A stretch of DNA of 40,719 bases from Desulfovibrionaceae bacterium (GCA_017454105.1 JAFTDR010000239.1:1-40719); one strand, 5' to 3'. Positions 17,622 through 26,106 are shown, numbered from the stretch's first letter. The notes: generated by a model from the sequence alone, not told the origin. Program-made: numbers and translations.

Positions 17622-20600
17622 TCAGATCGCAAGCAGGCCGTTTGCAAACTCCTTCCCATCGAAGGGCCGCAAATCCCCCAGTTTTTCACCAAGACCAATG
17701 TAGGAGATGGGCAGGTGGTACTGGAGGGCTAAGGCAATGGCGAAGCCGCCCTTTGCTGTCCCATCCAGCTTGGTCACAATGAGTTCGTCGACACCGCTCG
17801 CGTCTTTGAAGAGCTTTACTTGCGAAAGCGCATTCTGGCCGGTTGTCGCGTCGATCACAAGAACCGTGCGGTGCGGGGCTCCAGGGTGGCGCTTGCCGAT
17901 GACTGTGCGAATCTTATGCAGTTCGTCCATAAGATTCGTCTTTGTCTGCAGGCGGCCTGCCGTATCAATAAAGAGAAGATCAATATTTTGCTTTTTTGCG
18001 ATATCCATGGCCTCGTAGGCGACGGAGGCGGGATCGCTCCCCTGCTGCTTCGAATAAAACATGGCCCCCGAGCGCTCAGCCCAGACCTGGAGCTGTTCTA
18101 TGGCTGCGGCGCGGAAGGTATCCGCAGCGCAAATCAAGACCGAGCGGCCCTTCATGCGCTCGCGGTAGGCGAGTTTGCCAATTGTCGTTGTCTTGCCAAC
18201 GCCGTTGACACCAACCATAAGAACCACTTCAGGCGGGGTGTAGGCCGCAATATGCGGCGGTATGCGGAAAATCTCCTCAAATTCTTCTCTTAAAAGTTCT
18301 TTCACGGCCTGGACGTCCTTAATATCCTGCTTGCGGACCCTTGTCTTGAGACGCTCGACAAGTTCTATCGTCGCCTCATAGCCTAAGTCAGCCGTGATGA
18401 ACAGTTCCTCCAAGTGGTCCCAGAAGGCGTCATCGATATTGCCGTGCGAGGCGAGCAGTGCATCAAGCCGCTTTGAGAGATGCTCCCGCGTCTTGGTCAA
18501 GCCTTCGCGGATTTTAAGGAAGAGGCGGTTCCTTTCGTCCTCCTCGTCCTCGAGTTCGAGGGCAAGCGCAAGGCGGTACTGCAGTTCTGAGCGGAATTCC
18601 TCGACGTATTTGTACTCCATGCTCTCGACCCATTTTTCAAAGTCGAGAACAAAGCGCTCCACATCCTCTGCGGGCGCGTCTAAAGCGCGCAGAAGAAGGC
18701 GAATGCGCCCGTACAAAACATCCCCAGCCTCCTCAACACCGTCAAGCACAACAGAAAGCCAGCTGGAAAGCCTTGGCTCCGCAGCGCGCAGGGCAACAAT
18801 CAGGGCTTCTTCGTCCTTGGCACTTGTCGCCTGCGAGGCATCGCGCTCAATATCCGGCTTTTTTCCAAGAGGCCGGCCGAAGAAACGCTTGATGGCAGCC
18901 AAGAAACCTTTCTGCGGTTTGACCAAATCCGCAATGTTCTCAGGCCCTTTGCCAGTCCCCTCTTCTTGACTGGGTTCGTCTTGCCGATCTGCTGTTTCAA
19001 TTTCTTTCGGGCTCTCTTGCGGTGTATCCGTGAGAGTGTCGTCCACTCTCTCCTTCTTTTTCTGCTTTTCTTTTTTCTTGCTCCGTCCTTCTGGTACAGC
19101 CGCTACGCTCTCTTTCTTTCCGTCCACATCTCCCTGCGCGGCTCTATACACGCTGTCCTGACCGTCATCTATGCCCTCGCTCTGGACACTGGACGGTTCG
19201 TCTTGCCAATCTACCGTTTCAATTTCTTTCGGGCTCTCTTGCGGCGTATCCGTGAGAGTGTCGTCCACTCTCTCCTTCTTTTTCTGCTTTTCTTTTTTCT
19301 TGCTCCGTCCTTCTGGTACAGCCGCTACACACTCTTTCTTTCCGTCCACATCTCCCTTCGCGGCTCTATACACGCTGTCCTGACCATCATCTATGCCCTC
19401 CCTCTGGACACTGGACTTTTCTTGCTTTTTGTCCTCCCTCTCCCGCTTTTCCCGCCGTTTTTTGCCGCGCGTTTTTCCAGATTTCTTTGACGCGGGCGTA
19501 CCGTCTTCGTCAGAAGCACCGACTGCCTGCCGCCCCACACTACGAGACTCAGGATGCTCTGCTGTAGGCGGAGCCAGATCCCCCGGCTCTTTACGTACTT
19601 CGCTCGGATAGGCACGCAATGATTCCGCAGCCTTTTCCGATGCCTCAGATTCAAGAGTCTCCGTCCTTCCGACCAATTCGCTTGGCGTTTCACTGACAGG
19701 GCCGCTCGGTGATGTACTCACTGCTTCTGGGGAACTGGGTTCAGACACAGAGGGTTCTATGGCCTCAATCTTTCCGTCCTGCACCGCTTCTTTCGTAACA
19801 GCTTCTTTTTGGACGGCCTCGTTCGACACATCTTCATGAGGCGCGACGTCGGATAGCTTGAGTGGCTCGGGTGATGAAGCTCGCTCAGTTGGCTGTGGTG
19901 ACTCAGATAAATCAGATAGCTTGGATGGCCTTGGTTTCTCAGATTGCCTTGGTTGCTCAGACTGCTTAGACGGCTTAGATGGCTTGGCTGGTTGAAAGAG
20001 CGTAGCTTGTTTAGGAGCATCCGATCGTGGCATAGCCCCCTGATCGAAAGATTCGCGAGCCGCTTCGCTTGGAGACTCAGTGGGGAATTCGCTAGGCGTT
20101 TCACTGACAGGGCCGCTCGGCGATGTACTCCCTGCTTCTGGGGAACTGGGTTCAGACACAGAAGGGCCTGCGGCCTCAGACTTTCCGTCCTGCACGACTT
20201 CTTGCGCAACAGCTTCTTTTTGGACGGCCGCATTCGGCACATCGTCATGAGGCGCGACGTCGGATGGCGTAAGTGGTTCAGGTGATGTAGCTCGCTCAGT
20301 TGGCTGTGGTGACTCAGATAAATCAGATTGCCTTGGTTGCTCAGACGGCTTGGCTGGTTGAAAGAGCGTAGCTTGTTTAGGAGCATCCGATCGTGGCATA
20401 GCCCCTTGGTCCAAAAATTCGCGAGCCGCTTCGCTTGGAGACTCAGCGGGCACTTCGCTTGGCCTCGGTGATGTACTCCCTGCTTCTGGGAAACTGGGTT
20501 CAGAGACAGAGGGTTCTATGGCCTCAGTCTTTCCGTCCTGCGCGGCTTCTTGCGTAACAGCTTCTTTTTGGCCGGCCAGGTTCGCCACATCCTCATGAGG

Positions 20601-21770
20601 CGCGACGTCGGATGGCGTAAGTGGTTCAGACACTGAGCGTCCCGCGGCCTCAATCCTTCCGTCTTGCACGGCCTCATTCAGCACATCCTTGTCAGGTACG
20701 GCGCCTAATGGCTTGAGTGACTCGGGTGACGTAGCTCGCTCAGATGGCTCAGTTGGCTGTGGTGACTCAGATAAATCAGATTGCTTGGATGGCCTTGGTT
20801 GCTCAGATGGCCTGGTTTGCTTAGATGGCTTGGGTGGCTTCGCTGGTTGAAAGAGCGTAGCTTGTTTGGGCGCATCTGCTCGTGGCAAAGCCCCCTGGTC
20901 CAAAGATTCGCGAGCCGCATCGCCTTGAGACTCTGTGAGCAATTCGCTTGGCCTCGGTGATGTACTCCCTGCTTCTGAGGAACTGGGTTCAGACACAGAG
21001 GGTTCTGCAGCCTCAGTCTTTCCGTCCTGCACAGCTTCTTTTTGGACGGCCTCATTCGGCACATCCTTGTCAAGCGCGGCACCTGATGGCTTGAGTGACT
21101 CAGGTGATTTGGGCAGCTCAGATCCCGGCAAAGCCCCCTGGTCCGCAAGCCCAGATCTGACTTCACCATGAGATTCCAAGAGAGATTCCGAAGGGCTGGA
21201 TTGTGAAGGTAGGCTTCCGCTTGCAACGACCTGTATGCCACTTTCTCTCTGAGGCCCTTTTGCTACAGATTCGCCAAAAGGCCTAAAGCGCCTGCCGAAT
21301 GGGGCTTTTTTGGGTACCGCAGTCGCCGCTTCGGAAGGAGGGCTAAGGGGAGCTTCAAGCTCCGGGCTGTGCGCAACAGGCTGGCCTTTATCCGCATCAT
21401 CTTTCCCAAGCCCTTCAGTGTCGGATAGGCGAGATTCGCGAACAGGCTTCTCGGAAGAAAGCGGAGCCTCCGCGCTGTCAAAAGCTTTGGTCTCCTTATC
21501 CGCTTCGTCTCTCGGTTTTCTCCTGTCTTCGGATTCAGCCTGAGAAGGAATCTCCTCGGACGCCGTTTTGTCCCGATCCGCACCGGACTGTTTGCCTGCG
21601 TGAGCAGAAGACGTCTCCGCATGAAGTGGCTCTTGTGGAACATTGCCTTCATTCCCAGTGGGGAATGAGCTTTCCTGCGCTTCCTTGGCAGACACATCGT
21701 TCGCTGTGTCCGAATCGCGTTTCTCGTCGGATCCGACAAAGAAATTCTTTAAGCTCGAAAGGAATCCCAT
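17622..21770 (-). CDS. ftsY: Signal recognition particle receptor FtsY with giant acidic repeat domain
   Basis: Membrane-associated GTPase that receives SRP-bound ribosomes and hands them to SecYEG. The start MGFLSSLKNFF at 21770 is the usual membrane-targeting N-terminus; codons upstream lie in a repeat element. Residues 1180-1382 carry the G domain: GVNGVGKTTT (about 1183-1192), DTFRAAAIEQLQVW, DTAGR, TKLDGTAKGG and GLGEKLGDLRPF. The helical N domain is about 1085-1175. What is odd is the front part: about 1080 residues rich in Pro, Ser, Glu, Lys and Ala. Four related units of 115-165 residues contain QATLFQPAKP or SVSEPSSPEA, followed by two nearly identical 74-residue units. FtsY is usually 300-500 residues. 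The frame is intact throughout, so it appears functional. Confidence 0.95.
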   Translation of the reverse strand: MGFLSSLKNFFVGSDEKRDSDTANDVSAKEAQESSFPTGNEGNVPQEPLHAETSSAHAGKQSGADRDKTASEEIPSQAESEDRRKPRDEADKETKAFDSAEAPLSSEKPVRESRLSDTEGLGKDDADKGQPVAHSPELEAPLSPPSEAATAVPKKAPFGRRFRPFGESVAKGPQRESGIQVVASGSLPSQSSPSESLLESHGEVRSGLADQGALPGSELPKSPESLKPSGAALDKDVPNEAVQKEAVQDGKTEAAEPSVSEPSSSEAGSTSPRPSELLTESQGDAARESLDQGALPRADAPKQATLFQPAKPPKPSKQTRPSEQPRPSKQSDLSESPQPTEPSERATSPESLKPLGAVPDKDVLNEAVQDGRIEAAGRSVSEPLTPSDVAPHEDVANLAGQKEAVTQEAAQDGKTEAIEPSVSEPSFPEAGSTSPRPSEVPAESPSEAAREFLDQGAMPRSDAPKQATLFQPAKPSEQPRQSDLSESPQPTERATSPEPLTPSDVAPHDDVPNAAVQKEAVAQEVVQDGKSEAAGPSVSEPSSPEAGSTSPSGPVSETPSEFPTESPSEAARESFDQGAMPRSDAPKQATLFQPAKPSKPSKQSEQPRQSEKPRPSKLSDLSESPQPTERASSPEPLKLSDVAPHEDVSNEAVQKEAVTKEAVQDGKIEAIEPSVSEPSSPEAVSTSPSGPVSETPSELVGRTETLESEASEKAAESLRAYPSEVRKEPGDLAPPTAEHPESRSVGRQAVGASDEDGTPASKKSGKTRGKKRREKREREDKKQEKSSVQREGIDDGQDSVYRAAKGDVDGKKECVAAVPEGRSKKKEKQKKKERVDDTLTDTPQESPKEIETVDWQDEPSSVQSEGIDDGQDSVYRAAQGDVDGKKESVAAVPEGRSKKKEKQKKKERVDDTLTDTPQESPKEIETADRQDEPSQEEGTGKGPENIADLVKPQKGFLAAIKRFFGRPLGKKPDIERDASQATSAKDEEALIVALRAAEPRLSSWLSVVLDGVEEAGDVLYGRIRLLLRALDAPAEDVERFVLDFEKWVESMEYKYVEEFRSELQYRLALALELEDEEDERNRLFLKIREGLTKTREHLSKRLDALLASHGNIDDAFWDHLEELFITADLGYEATIELVERLKTRVRKQDIKDVQAVKELLREEFEEIFRIPPHIAAYTPPEVVLMVGVNGVGKTTTIGKLAYRERMKGRSVLICAADTFRAAAIEQLQVWAERSGAMFYSKQQGSDPASVAYEAMDIAKKQNIDLLFIDTAGRLQTKTNLMDELHKIRTVIGKRHPGAPHRTVLVIDATTGQNALSQVKLFKDASGVDELIVTKLDGTAKGGFAIALALQYHLPISYIGLGEKLGDLRPFDGKEFANGLLAI
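18973..19416. repeat. Two tandem 222-bp repeats inside ftsY
   Basis: Two copies, 18973-19194 and 19195-19416, differ at few positions and encode 74-residue units with EGIDDGQDSVYRAA and KKKEKQKKKERVDDTLTD. The near identity at base level points to a recent in-frame duplication. Confidence 0.85.
19690..21060. repeat. Degenerate 350-490 bp repeats inside ftsY
   Basis: Four units can be seen on the minus strand, marked by SVSEPSSSEA-type segments at about 20989, 20501, 20152 and 19742 and, in three of them, by APKQATLFQPAKP followed by a Pro-Ser-Lys tract and SDLSESPQPTE. Unit length varies through loss or gain of short PSKQ-type motifs, but the frame is kept. Confidence 0.8.
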
Positions 21771-21784
21771 AGCATAGTACCTTT

Positions 21785-21868
21785 TATACAGGGCTGCATA
21801 CTTTTTTTCCGCAAGGGCTAACCATGTACACGACAAGTGCGGAAAGAAGCATTGTGCATCCGAGTATA
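21785..21868. mobile_element. MITE-like inverted-repeat element, copy 1 (84 bp)
   Basis: Ends TATACAGGGC (left) and CCGAGTATA (right), with GCATTGTG near the right end as in the other copies. Inner arms TTTCCGCA and TGCGGAAA are perfect complements, so the whole element folds into one hairpin. It ends 14 bases before the ftsY start codon and must contribute to the ftsY leader or promoter. Confidence 0.65.
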
Positions 21869-21926
21869 GCGAAAATATTCGACAAACAAGCCCGTGTCAC
21901 TCGGGTTATCTCGATTACCTCTGATG

Positions 21927-22040
21927 TATACTCGGCGTCACAATGATTCTTCCCTCGACACAGTGAGCCCTGCGGGTCCCGACCAATTGAGGCCGCTTGC
22001 CTTAGGTTGCCCAGGGAAAATCAATATGCAGCTGGGTATA
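21927..22040. mobile_element. MITE-like inverted-repeat element, copy 2 (114 bp)
   Basis: Left end TATACTCGGC followed by CACAATGATTC; right end with GGGAAAATCA and CTGGGTATA. The two ends are imperfect inverted repeats of about 28 bases. This is one of the longest copies. Confidence 0.75.
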
Positions 22041-22199
22041 TGCGTTTCAATTGCTTGATTGTGTCCTATACAACAATCCCTGGTCCCCGCAGCATATCAG
22101 AGAAGACGGCAATACGTTCACGTGTATTCGACAAAAATGCCGTATTGCGGGGAGAAACAGGTTTCAATGACTGCAAAGCCAGTATGCGGCGAATGCAGC

Positions 22200-22312
22200 T
22201 ATACTCCGCGTCTCGATGATTCTTCCTAGCGACACGAAATTATCCCATAGGACGCCGACCAAGTGGCTCTCTTTTGTCTCTCGTGGGAAAAACCACTATG
22301 CGGCCGGATATA
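22200..22312. mobile_element. MITE-like inverted-repeat element, copy 3 (113 bp)
   Basis: Left end TATACTCCGC followed by GATGATTCTTCC; right end GGGAAAAACC and CGGCCGGATATA. It has the same orientation and nearly the same length as the copy at 21927-22040, 159 bases away. Confidence 0.72.
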
Positions 22313-22396
22313 CACAGCATTGAGCCCTGGTGTGCCAAAAATGAACGCCCAGATCGTTTAGATCATCGGCGCGCACGGAAAACTCCTAGTGGCCAA

Positions 22397-22440
22397 TCCT
22401 CCAGCCAGAAACAAACTGACATTTTTCCGAACGGGAATCA
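22397..22440 (+). repeat. Dispersed 44-bp repeat, copy A
   Basis: Shares its core AAACAAACTGACATTTTT and flanks with 26325-26368 in the same orientation, with about five differences. It is unrelated to the TATACTCGGC element. Its nature is unknown. Confidence 0.65.
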
Positions 22441-23040
22441 GTACTCAAGTCTGGTATTTGCCCTGTGTCGGGAGAGTGAAAAATCAAGGATTGGGACACA
22501 TCCCTCTGCCAAGGGATTCCTACCTGTCAGGCTCTTATGTCATACAGTGCGAGACAGTTCGGCCTAATGCTCACATGCTCCAAAGAAAGCGGCAGCATAC
22601 GATGGACTCTGGCACACGTGTGTAGGCTTGCAGGATATGCCTAGAATAAATATAGTTGGTCTATAGAAAAAGTCAACGAAATTTGTAGCGGTAGGCAATG
22701 AGTTTTTAGGATGCATCTTTATTTGGTCTATTTGACAAAAGAGAGAGTCACTAGCTATGCGCTTAAGTATGCGGACGATCCAGCCCGTATTGCACAGAGA
22801 GTGTGTATCGTTTGGTGAAGCGCCAAAACTCTCTCCCCCTTGCTGGTCAAGAGCCTGAACGGCACGGCAGAAAAATAGGACACGCGGCCAAGTGTACGAC
22901 GCAAACTATGAGGCGCATGACTCTTGTCAGACGCTTGCAGTCCAATCGAAAATCAGCGCACGCCAGTGAGCTGTACCTTTCGGAGGGGATTGCGCGCTTG
23001 CTACACGGAAGCGTAAAGAGGGCAAGGGAGACAGCTTGGA

Positions 23041-23946
23041 TTAGGCGTCAAGATCGGCCAAAACGTTTTCCAGTGATTGAATGCACGCCTCAACTTCCAA
23101 ACAGAATACCTCCTCTGGTGAAAAAAGAATTGCCTCCTGAAGACGGATGGCCTTTTTCTGCAGATCCGTGGCTCCAAGGCAGGGAGCGCATTTCTCAAAC
23201 AGACTTGCGAGGTGGATGAGTCCCTCCGCATTCTTTTCAGCCACAAAACGCAACATGACATCAGGTGCCAAAAGGAAGGTGTGGCGAAAAAGCCGGCCTG
23301 TAATAAAAAAGTTTTCATCAGCCCCCTTGATTGAGACGGATCGGACAGGTTGCGCTGCAAGAGTCGGCTCAATCACATTAGTCACGCCCCTAAGCGCGGC
23401 GATTTTTTTCTTTAAGCGCGACACTTGCTCTTTGCAGAAAGCGACAAAGTACGGCAAATCCCCCAAGGAAACAAAATACAGCAGAAGACAGCCTGTCCCA
23501 AAGAAAAAGAAACATGCAAAGACCACCATTTCCTGTGTTGCGGCTGCCTGTAGAAATTCAGAACGGATGCCGAGATACACCTCAACCGAGCCGATTGTTT
23601 TTTCCCCGCTGACAACGCGCGATATCGCCTGAACGGTTTTCTCACTCGATAGCCCACTGTGCCTCTCGTACACAAGACGGTCATTTTTCAGGATTTTTAC
23701 AGCAAAGAGATCTTTGTCGGTCACTATTTTATCGACAAGCATACCAACGAGACCGGTCTCAAAATTACCGCTGATCGACAAAAAACTGGAAAGCTGCTCG
23801 GAAAGCTGACTCGCCAAGCCTTCCGCAAGGGAATTTGTCCGCTCTTCAACTGTGTGAATACGCCATGACACGCACGCAAAGACTAAGACAAGAAAAGCAA
23901 TCCAGGTTAAAAAAGCAATGATATGACGGTGGGAAACTTTTTTCAT
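23041..23946 (-). CDS. Two-TM sensor-like membrane protein of unknown function
   Basis: I do not recognise the family. The 301 residues begin with a positively charged end and a TM segment (about 9-28, IIAFLTWIAFLVLVFACVSW). A periplasmic region of about 110 residues follows, including ISGNFETGLVGMLVDKIVTD. A second TM comes next (about 138-160, VVFACFFFFGTGCLLLYFV), then a cytoplasmic part of about 140 residues beginning with a basic coiled stretch. The layout is like a sensor input module, but no HAMP, kinase, GGDEF or methyl-accepting motif is visible. The final acidic helix (SLENVLADLDA) could bind a partner. A decayed copy of its 5' part lies at 24540-24731 beside ccdA, so it was once, or still is, associated with the ccdA-thioredoxin operon. 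Confidence 0.7.
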   Translation of the reverse strand: MKKVSHRHIIAFLTWIAFLVLVFACVSWRIHTVEERTNSLAEGLASQLSEQLSSFLSISGNFETGLVGMLVDKIVTDKDLFAVKILKNDRLVYERHSGLSSEKTVQAISRVVSGEKTIGSVEVYLGIRSEFLQAAATQEMVVFACFFFFGTGCLLLYFVSLGDLPYFVAFCKEQVSRLKKKIAALRGVTNVIEPTLAAQPVRSVSIKGADENFFITGRLFRHTFLLAPDVMLRFVAEKNAEGLIHLASLFEKCAPCLGATDLQKKAIRLQEAILFSPEEVFCLEVEACIQSLENVLADLDA

Positions 23947-24077
23947 ACGTTTTCGGCAAAAGCCCGACTTGCGGGATCGCCGCCTCCTCTCCCAAGTGAT
24001 ACGCTATACGCCCACCAATGAAAAGCGCGAACCCTGGCTACTCAGTCCAAGGTTTCTTTTGATACATATGGCTTGCT

Positions 24078-24212
24078 TACGAGTTTCTCTAGGGCGAGGC
24101 ACAGATACTAGCCGCCCCAGCAACCAAGAGTCCGGCCAGGCGTTTTAAAAGGGCGGAAAGCCGCCTCTATCCTGCGTTTTCAAGAAAAGACACCCCGATC
24201 CCAGACACCATT
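24078..24212 (-). pseudogene. Decayed 3' fragment of a ccdA copy
   Basis: Read on the minus strand it gives GVSFLENAG, a stop, RRLSALLKRLAGLLV and further stops. This matches GVSFLENVGYRRVSNLLKRL near the C-terminus of the intact CcdA at 24816-25520; the tyrosine codon has become TAG. Only the last 45 codons can be followed. Confidence 0.8.
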
Positions 24213-24304
24213 TTGCACAACTCCCCCTGGCCTATGCGTCGGCACGGCGCAGCGGAAATTCATTTTCCTACGCATTGACTGACGTCTGACGCCATGTACT
24301 AGAT

Positions 24305-24334
24305 GACCCCGGCTCATGTGCGTGAGTCGGGGTC
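24305..24334. repeat. Strong 12-bp palindrome
   Basis: GACCCCGGCTCA (305-316 of the 24 kb block) pairs with TGAGTCGGGGTC around a 6-base loop, with one G-T pair. On the + strand A residues follow, so it is not a usual terminator in either direction. A second hairpin, GCCCGACG/CGTCGGGC, is at 24363-24391. Confidence 0.6.
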
Positions 24335-24418
24335 AAAAAATGTAGTTCTTGTAGCTGCGCCAGCCCGACGTGTCTTCTGCAGGCGTCGGGCTCCTTGGCA
24401 TGGCAAGATTATAGCAGC

Positions 24419-24514
24419 TCTACAAGGGCATCACAATGATTCTCCCTGTAACACGAAGGGAACCCAGTTGTGCAGATCACCTGTCCAGGGAAAATCATGA
24501 TGCGGTCTGGTATA
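24419..24514. mobile_element. MITE-like inverted-repeat element, copy 4 (96 bp)
   Basis: Left end TCTACAAGGG then CATCACAATGATTC; right end CCAGGGAAAATCATGATGCG and GGTATA. The left end is the most diverged of the set. It stands where the duplicated two-TM gene copy loses homology, so it may have caused or followed that break. Confidence 0.65.
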
Positions 24515-24539
24515 AGGCTCGCGGTCCCCGCATGTACCT

Positions 24540-24731
24540 CGCGGCTCTCCCCTAAATTTACAGCAAAGAGAGCTTTGTCGGTCACTATTGTATCGACAAG
24601 CAGCAGCACCGGTCTCAAAATTGCCGCTGATCGACAAAAAACTGGAAAAGCCTGTGTGCGCCATAATAAGCCATGATACGCGCGCAAAGACTAAAAAAGC
24701 AATGATCTGACGCACGGGCAACTTTTTTCAT
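24540..24731 (-). pseudogene. Decayed 5' fragment of a copy of the two-TM protein gene
   Basis: On the minus strand from the former start at 24731 it reads MKKV, then in shifting frames RQIIAFLVFARVSW, FSSFLSISGNFETG and DTIVTDKALFAV. These match the first 80 residues of the gene at 23041-23946. Several deletions shift the frame and most of the gene is missing beyond about 24540. Confidence 0.85.
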
Positions 24732-24815
24732 ACGCTTTCGGCAAAAGCCCGACGCCTCCCAAGTGATACGCGTATGCGCCCACCAATGAAAAGCGCGAGC
24801 CCTGGCTACTCAGGC

Positions 24816-25520
24816 TCAGAGTTTCTCAAGGGCGAGGTACAGATAATAGCCACCTATCCCGACGATCAAAAGCCCGGCCAGGCGTTTCAGAAGATTGGAA
24901 ACCCGCCTGTATCCTACGTTTTCCAGAAAAGACACCCCGCTCCCCAAGAAAACGATGGGCAGACAGTGACCGGCTGCAAAGGCAAGGCTCATGCATACCC
25001 CCCGCACAAGCTCACCCTCTATAAAGAGGACAGTCAGAATCGGCGCGAGAAAACCAAAAGTGCAGACACCGGAGAGGAGCCCGTACACAAGTCCGATAAC
25101 AAAAGCCCCCGTATAGCCGCTCAAGGGAAGGGAGAAAAGCGGAGCATATGGTATGGCGCATGCGTTATTTAGGAGTGTGCGCAGCCCAACTCCAATGAGC
25201 AGGAGGGCAAACAGTCCATAGAGTATGGCCGGCACCTCGCCAAGCAGGCTCCCCAAAAGCGTACAGACAAAACCGATCAAGGCAATCGACACAAAAAGCC
25301 CGAGACTGAAAAGTAATGCGTAGCGGACACACTCTTTTGGCCTGACAGTCATGGACTGGCCAGCCGCGTAGCTCACAAGCAGGGGAATCGAGGCCATATG
25401 ACAAGGGCTCAGAAACGTACTCACAAGCCCCCAGACAAAACAGGCAATCTGCGCGGACAAAAAGCCCCCCTGCATATGATCGTTGATTGCGATCAAAAAA
25501 CTCTCTAATACTTCAGGCAT
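24816..25520 (-). CDS. CcdA-type thiol:disulfide interchange membrane protein
   Basis: Inner-membrane protein of the DsbD-beta/CcdA family that passes electrons from cytoplasmic thioredoxin to periplasmic thiol proteins. The 234 residues form six hydrophobic segments. Two redox cysteines are visible: FLSPCHMASIPLL in TM1 (Cys about 39) and SGVCTFGFLAPIL in TM4 (Cys about 154), with prolines placed as in the family. It starts with an ATG overlapping the stop of the upstream thioredoxin gene by one base (TAATG), so the two are translationally coupled and the exported thioredoxin is its likely partner. A role in cytochrome c maturation or in protecting exported metalloenzymes is possible. A decayed second copy lies at 24078-24212. 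Confidence 0.88.
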   Translation of the reverse strand: MPEVLESFLIAINDHMQGGFLSAQIACFVWGLVSTFLSPCHMASIPLLVSYAAGQSMTVRPKECVRYALLFSLGLFVSIALIGFVCTLLGSLLGEVPAILYGLFALLLIGVGLRTLLNNACAIPYAPLFSLPLSGYTGAFVIGLVYGLLSGVCTFGFLAPILTVLFIEGELVRGVCMSLAFAAGHCLPIVFLGSGVSFLENVGYRRVSNLLKRLAGLLIVGIGGYYLYLALEKL

Positions 25521-25891
25521 TATTCAGTATCCATGAGCTTTGTCAGACGCTCCCTGATTGCTGATTCCTTCATATAGCCGGAATTTCTCTGCACTTCCTC
25601 GCCATTTTTATTGAAGAAAATCAAGGTTGGTATTGTTTTCACAGCGTACTTTTCCTGTATCTCAGGTTTCTTTTCGATATCTATGTACACAAAACGCACG
25701 CTTTCACCAAAAGCCTTCTCAACCCTGCGCACAATCGTATCCTGAAGAGCGCAGGGAAGACAATCCGATCCGATATCGAGCAGAGTGACCTGACCTTTCT
25801 GGACATCAGAGGCTAAAGCTGCGGAAGCCCATAAAAAAAGTGCGCACAGCACACTCACAGCAATACATCCGCATCGAGGATGGGCACACAT
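25520..25891 (-). CDS. Exported thioredoxin-like protein (CLPC)
   Basis: Periplasmic thioredoxin-fold protein, 123 residues. It has an N-terminal signal sequence (VSVLCALFLWASAALA, cleavage probably after ALA-S, about residue 27). The active site is DCLPCALQ near residue 43, followed by FVYIDIEKKPEIQEKYAVKT and the cis-proline TIPTL. The ATG at 25891 has GGAG seven bases upstream; the longer open frame before it lacks signal-like sequence. The gene overlaps ccdA and likely receives electrons from it. The target is unknown; haem-attachment cysteines of cytochrome c are one possibility. Confidence 0.88.
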   Translation of the reverse strand: MCAHPRCGCIAVSVLCALFLWASAALASDVQKGQVTLLDIGSDCLPCALQDTIVRRVEKAFGESVRFVYIDIEKKPEIQEKYAVKTIPTLIFFNKNGEEVQRNSGYMKESAIRERLTKLMDTE

Positions 25892-26106
25892 ACGAGATCT
25901 CCATTTGCTTACTAGGGGATTGCATCGGTTGCGACACTTAGCTGGCACGGCCCGCCAAAATGGTCTATGCCGCAGTGACACTGTGTTGTCTTTGCGTGCG
26001 CGCGTACAACAGCGAATCAAAAAGACGGTACGTCAAGGCAATACAAGAGTTACGCAGTATGAAAAAAGCACAAGACTTCGTTGATACGCGTGGCCGTGCT
26101 ATCCTG

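Larger units (their letters stand above)
21869..23040. other. Eroded intergenic stretch upstream of ftsY
   Basis: No gene is supported. It contains two copies of the inverted-repeat element (21927-22040, 22200-22312), an inverted repeat between them (CGTATTGCGGGG at about 22141 with a split complementary arm), a 44-bp segment repeated at 26325-26368, and an AT-rich patch at about 22640-22760. Short open frames on both strands have no recognisable motif and several run into the neighbouring gene out of frame. Confidence 0.55.
23947..24815. other. Remnant region of a tandem duplication
   Basis: No intact gene. It contains the decayed 3' end of a ccdA copy (24078-24212), two strong palindromes (24305-24334, 24363-24391), an inverted-repeat element (24419-24514) and the decayed 5' part of a copy of the 23041-23946 gene (24540-24731). 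The bases between each remnant and its neighbour also match: 23946-24050 resembles 24731-24815. Confidence 0.7.

Noticed and set aside
16729..17703. Plus-strand open frame of 324 codons over rpsJ, its leader and the end of ftsY
   Set aside because: Antisense to two certain genes at its ends; the middle part has no recognisable protein features and contains RNA-like hairpins.
19391..21739. Several long alternative frames inside ftsY
   Set aside because: Shadows produced by the repetitive, biased codon composition of the acidic domain; their repeats follow those of the ftsY frame.
22803..23219. Plus-strand open frame of 138 codons
   Set aside because: Its second half is antisense to the end of the two-TM protein gene and the first half lies in eroded DNA without motifs.
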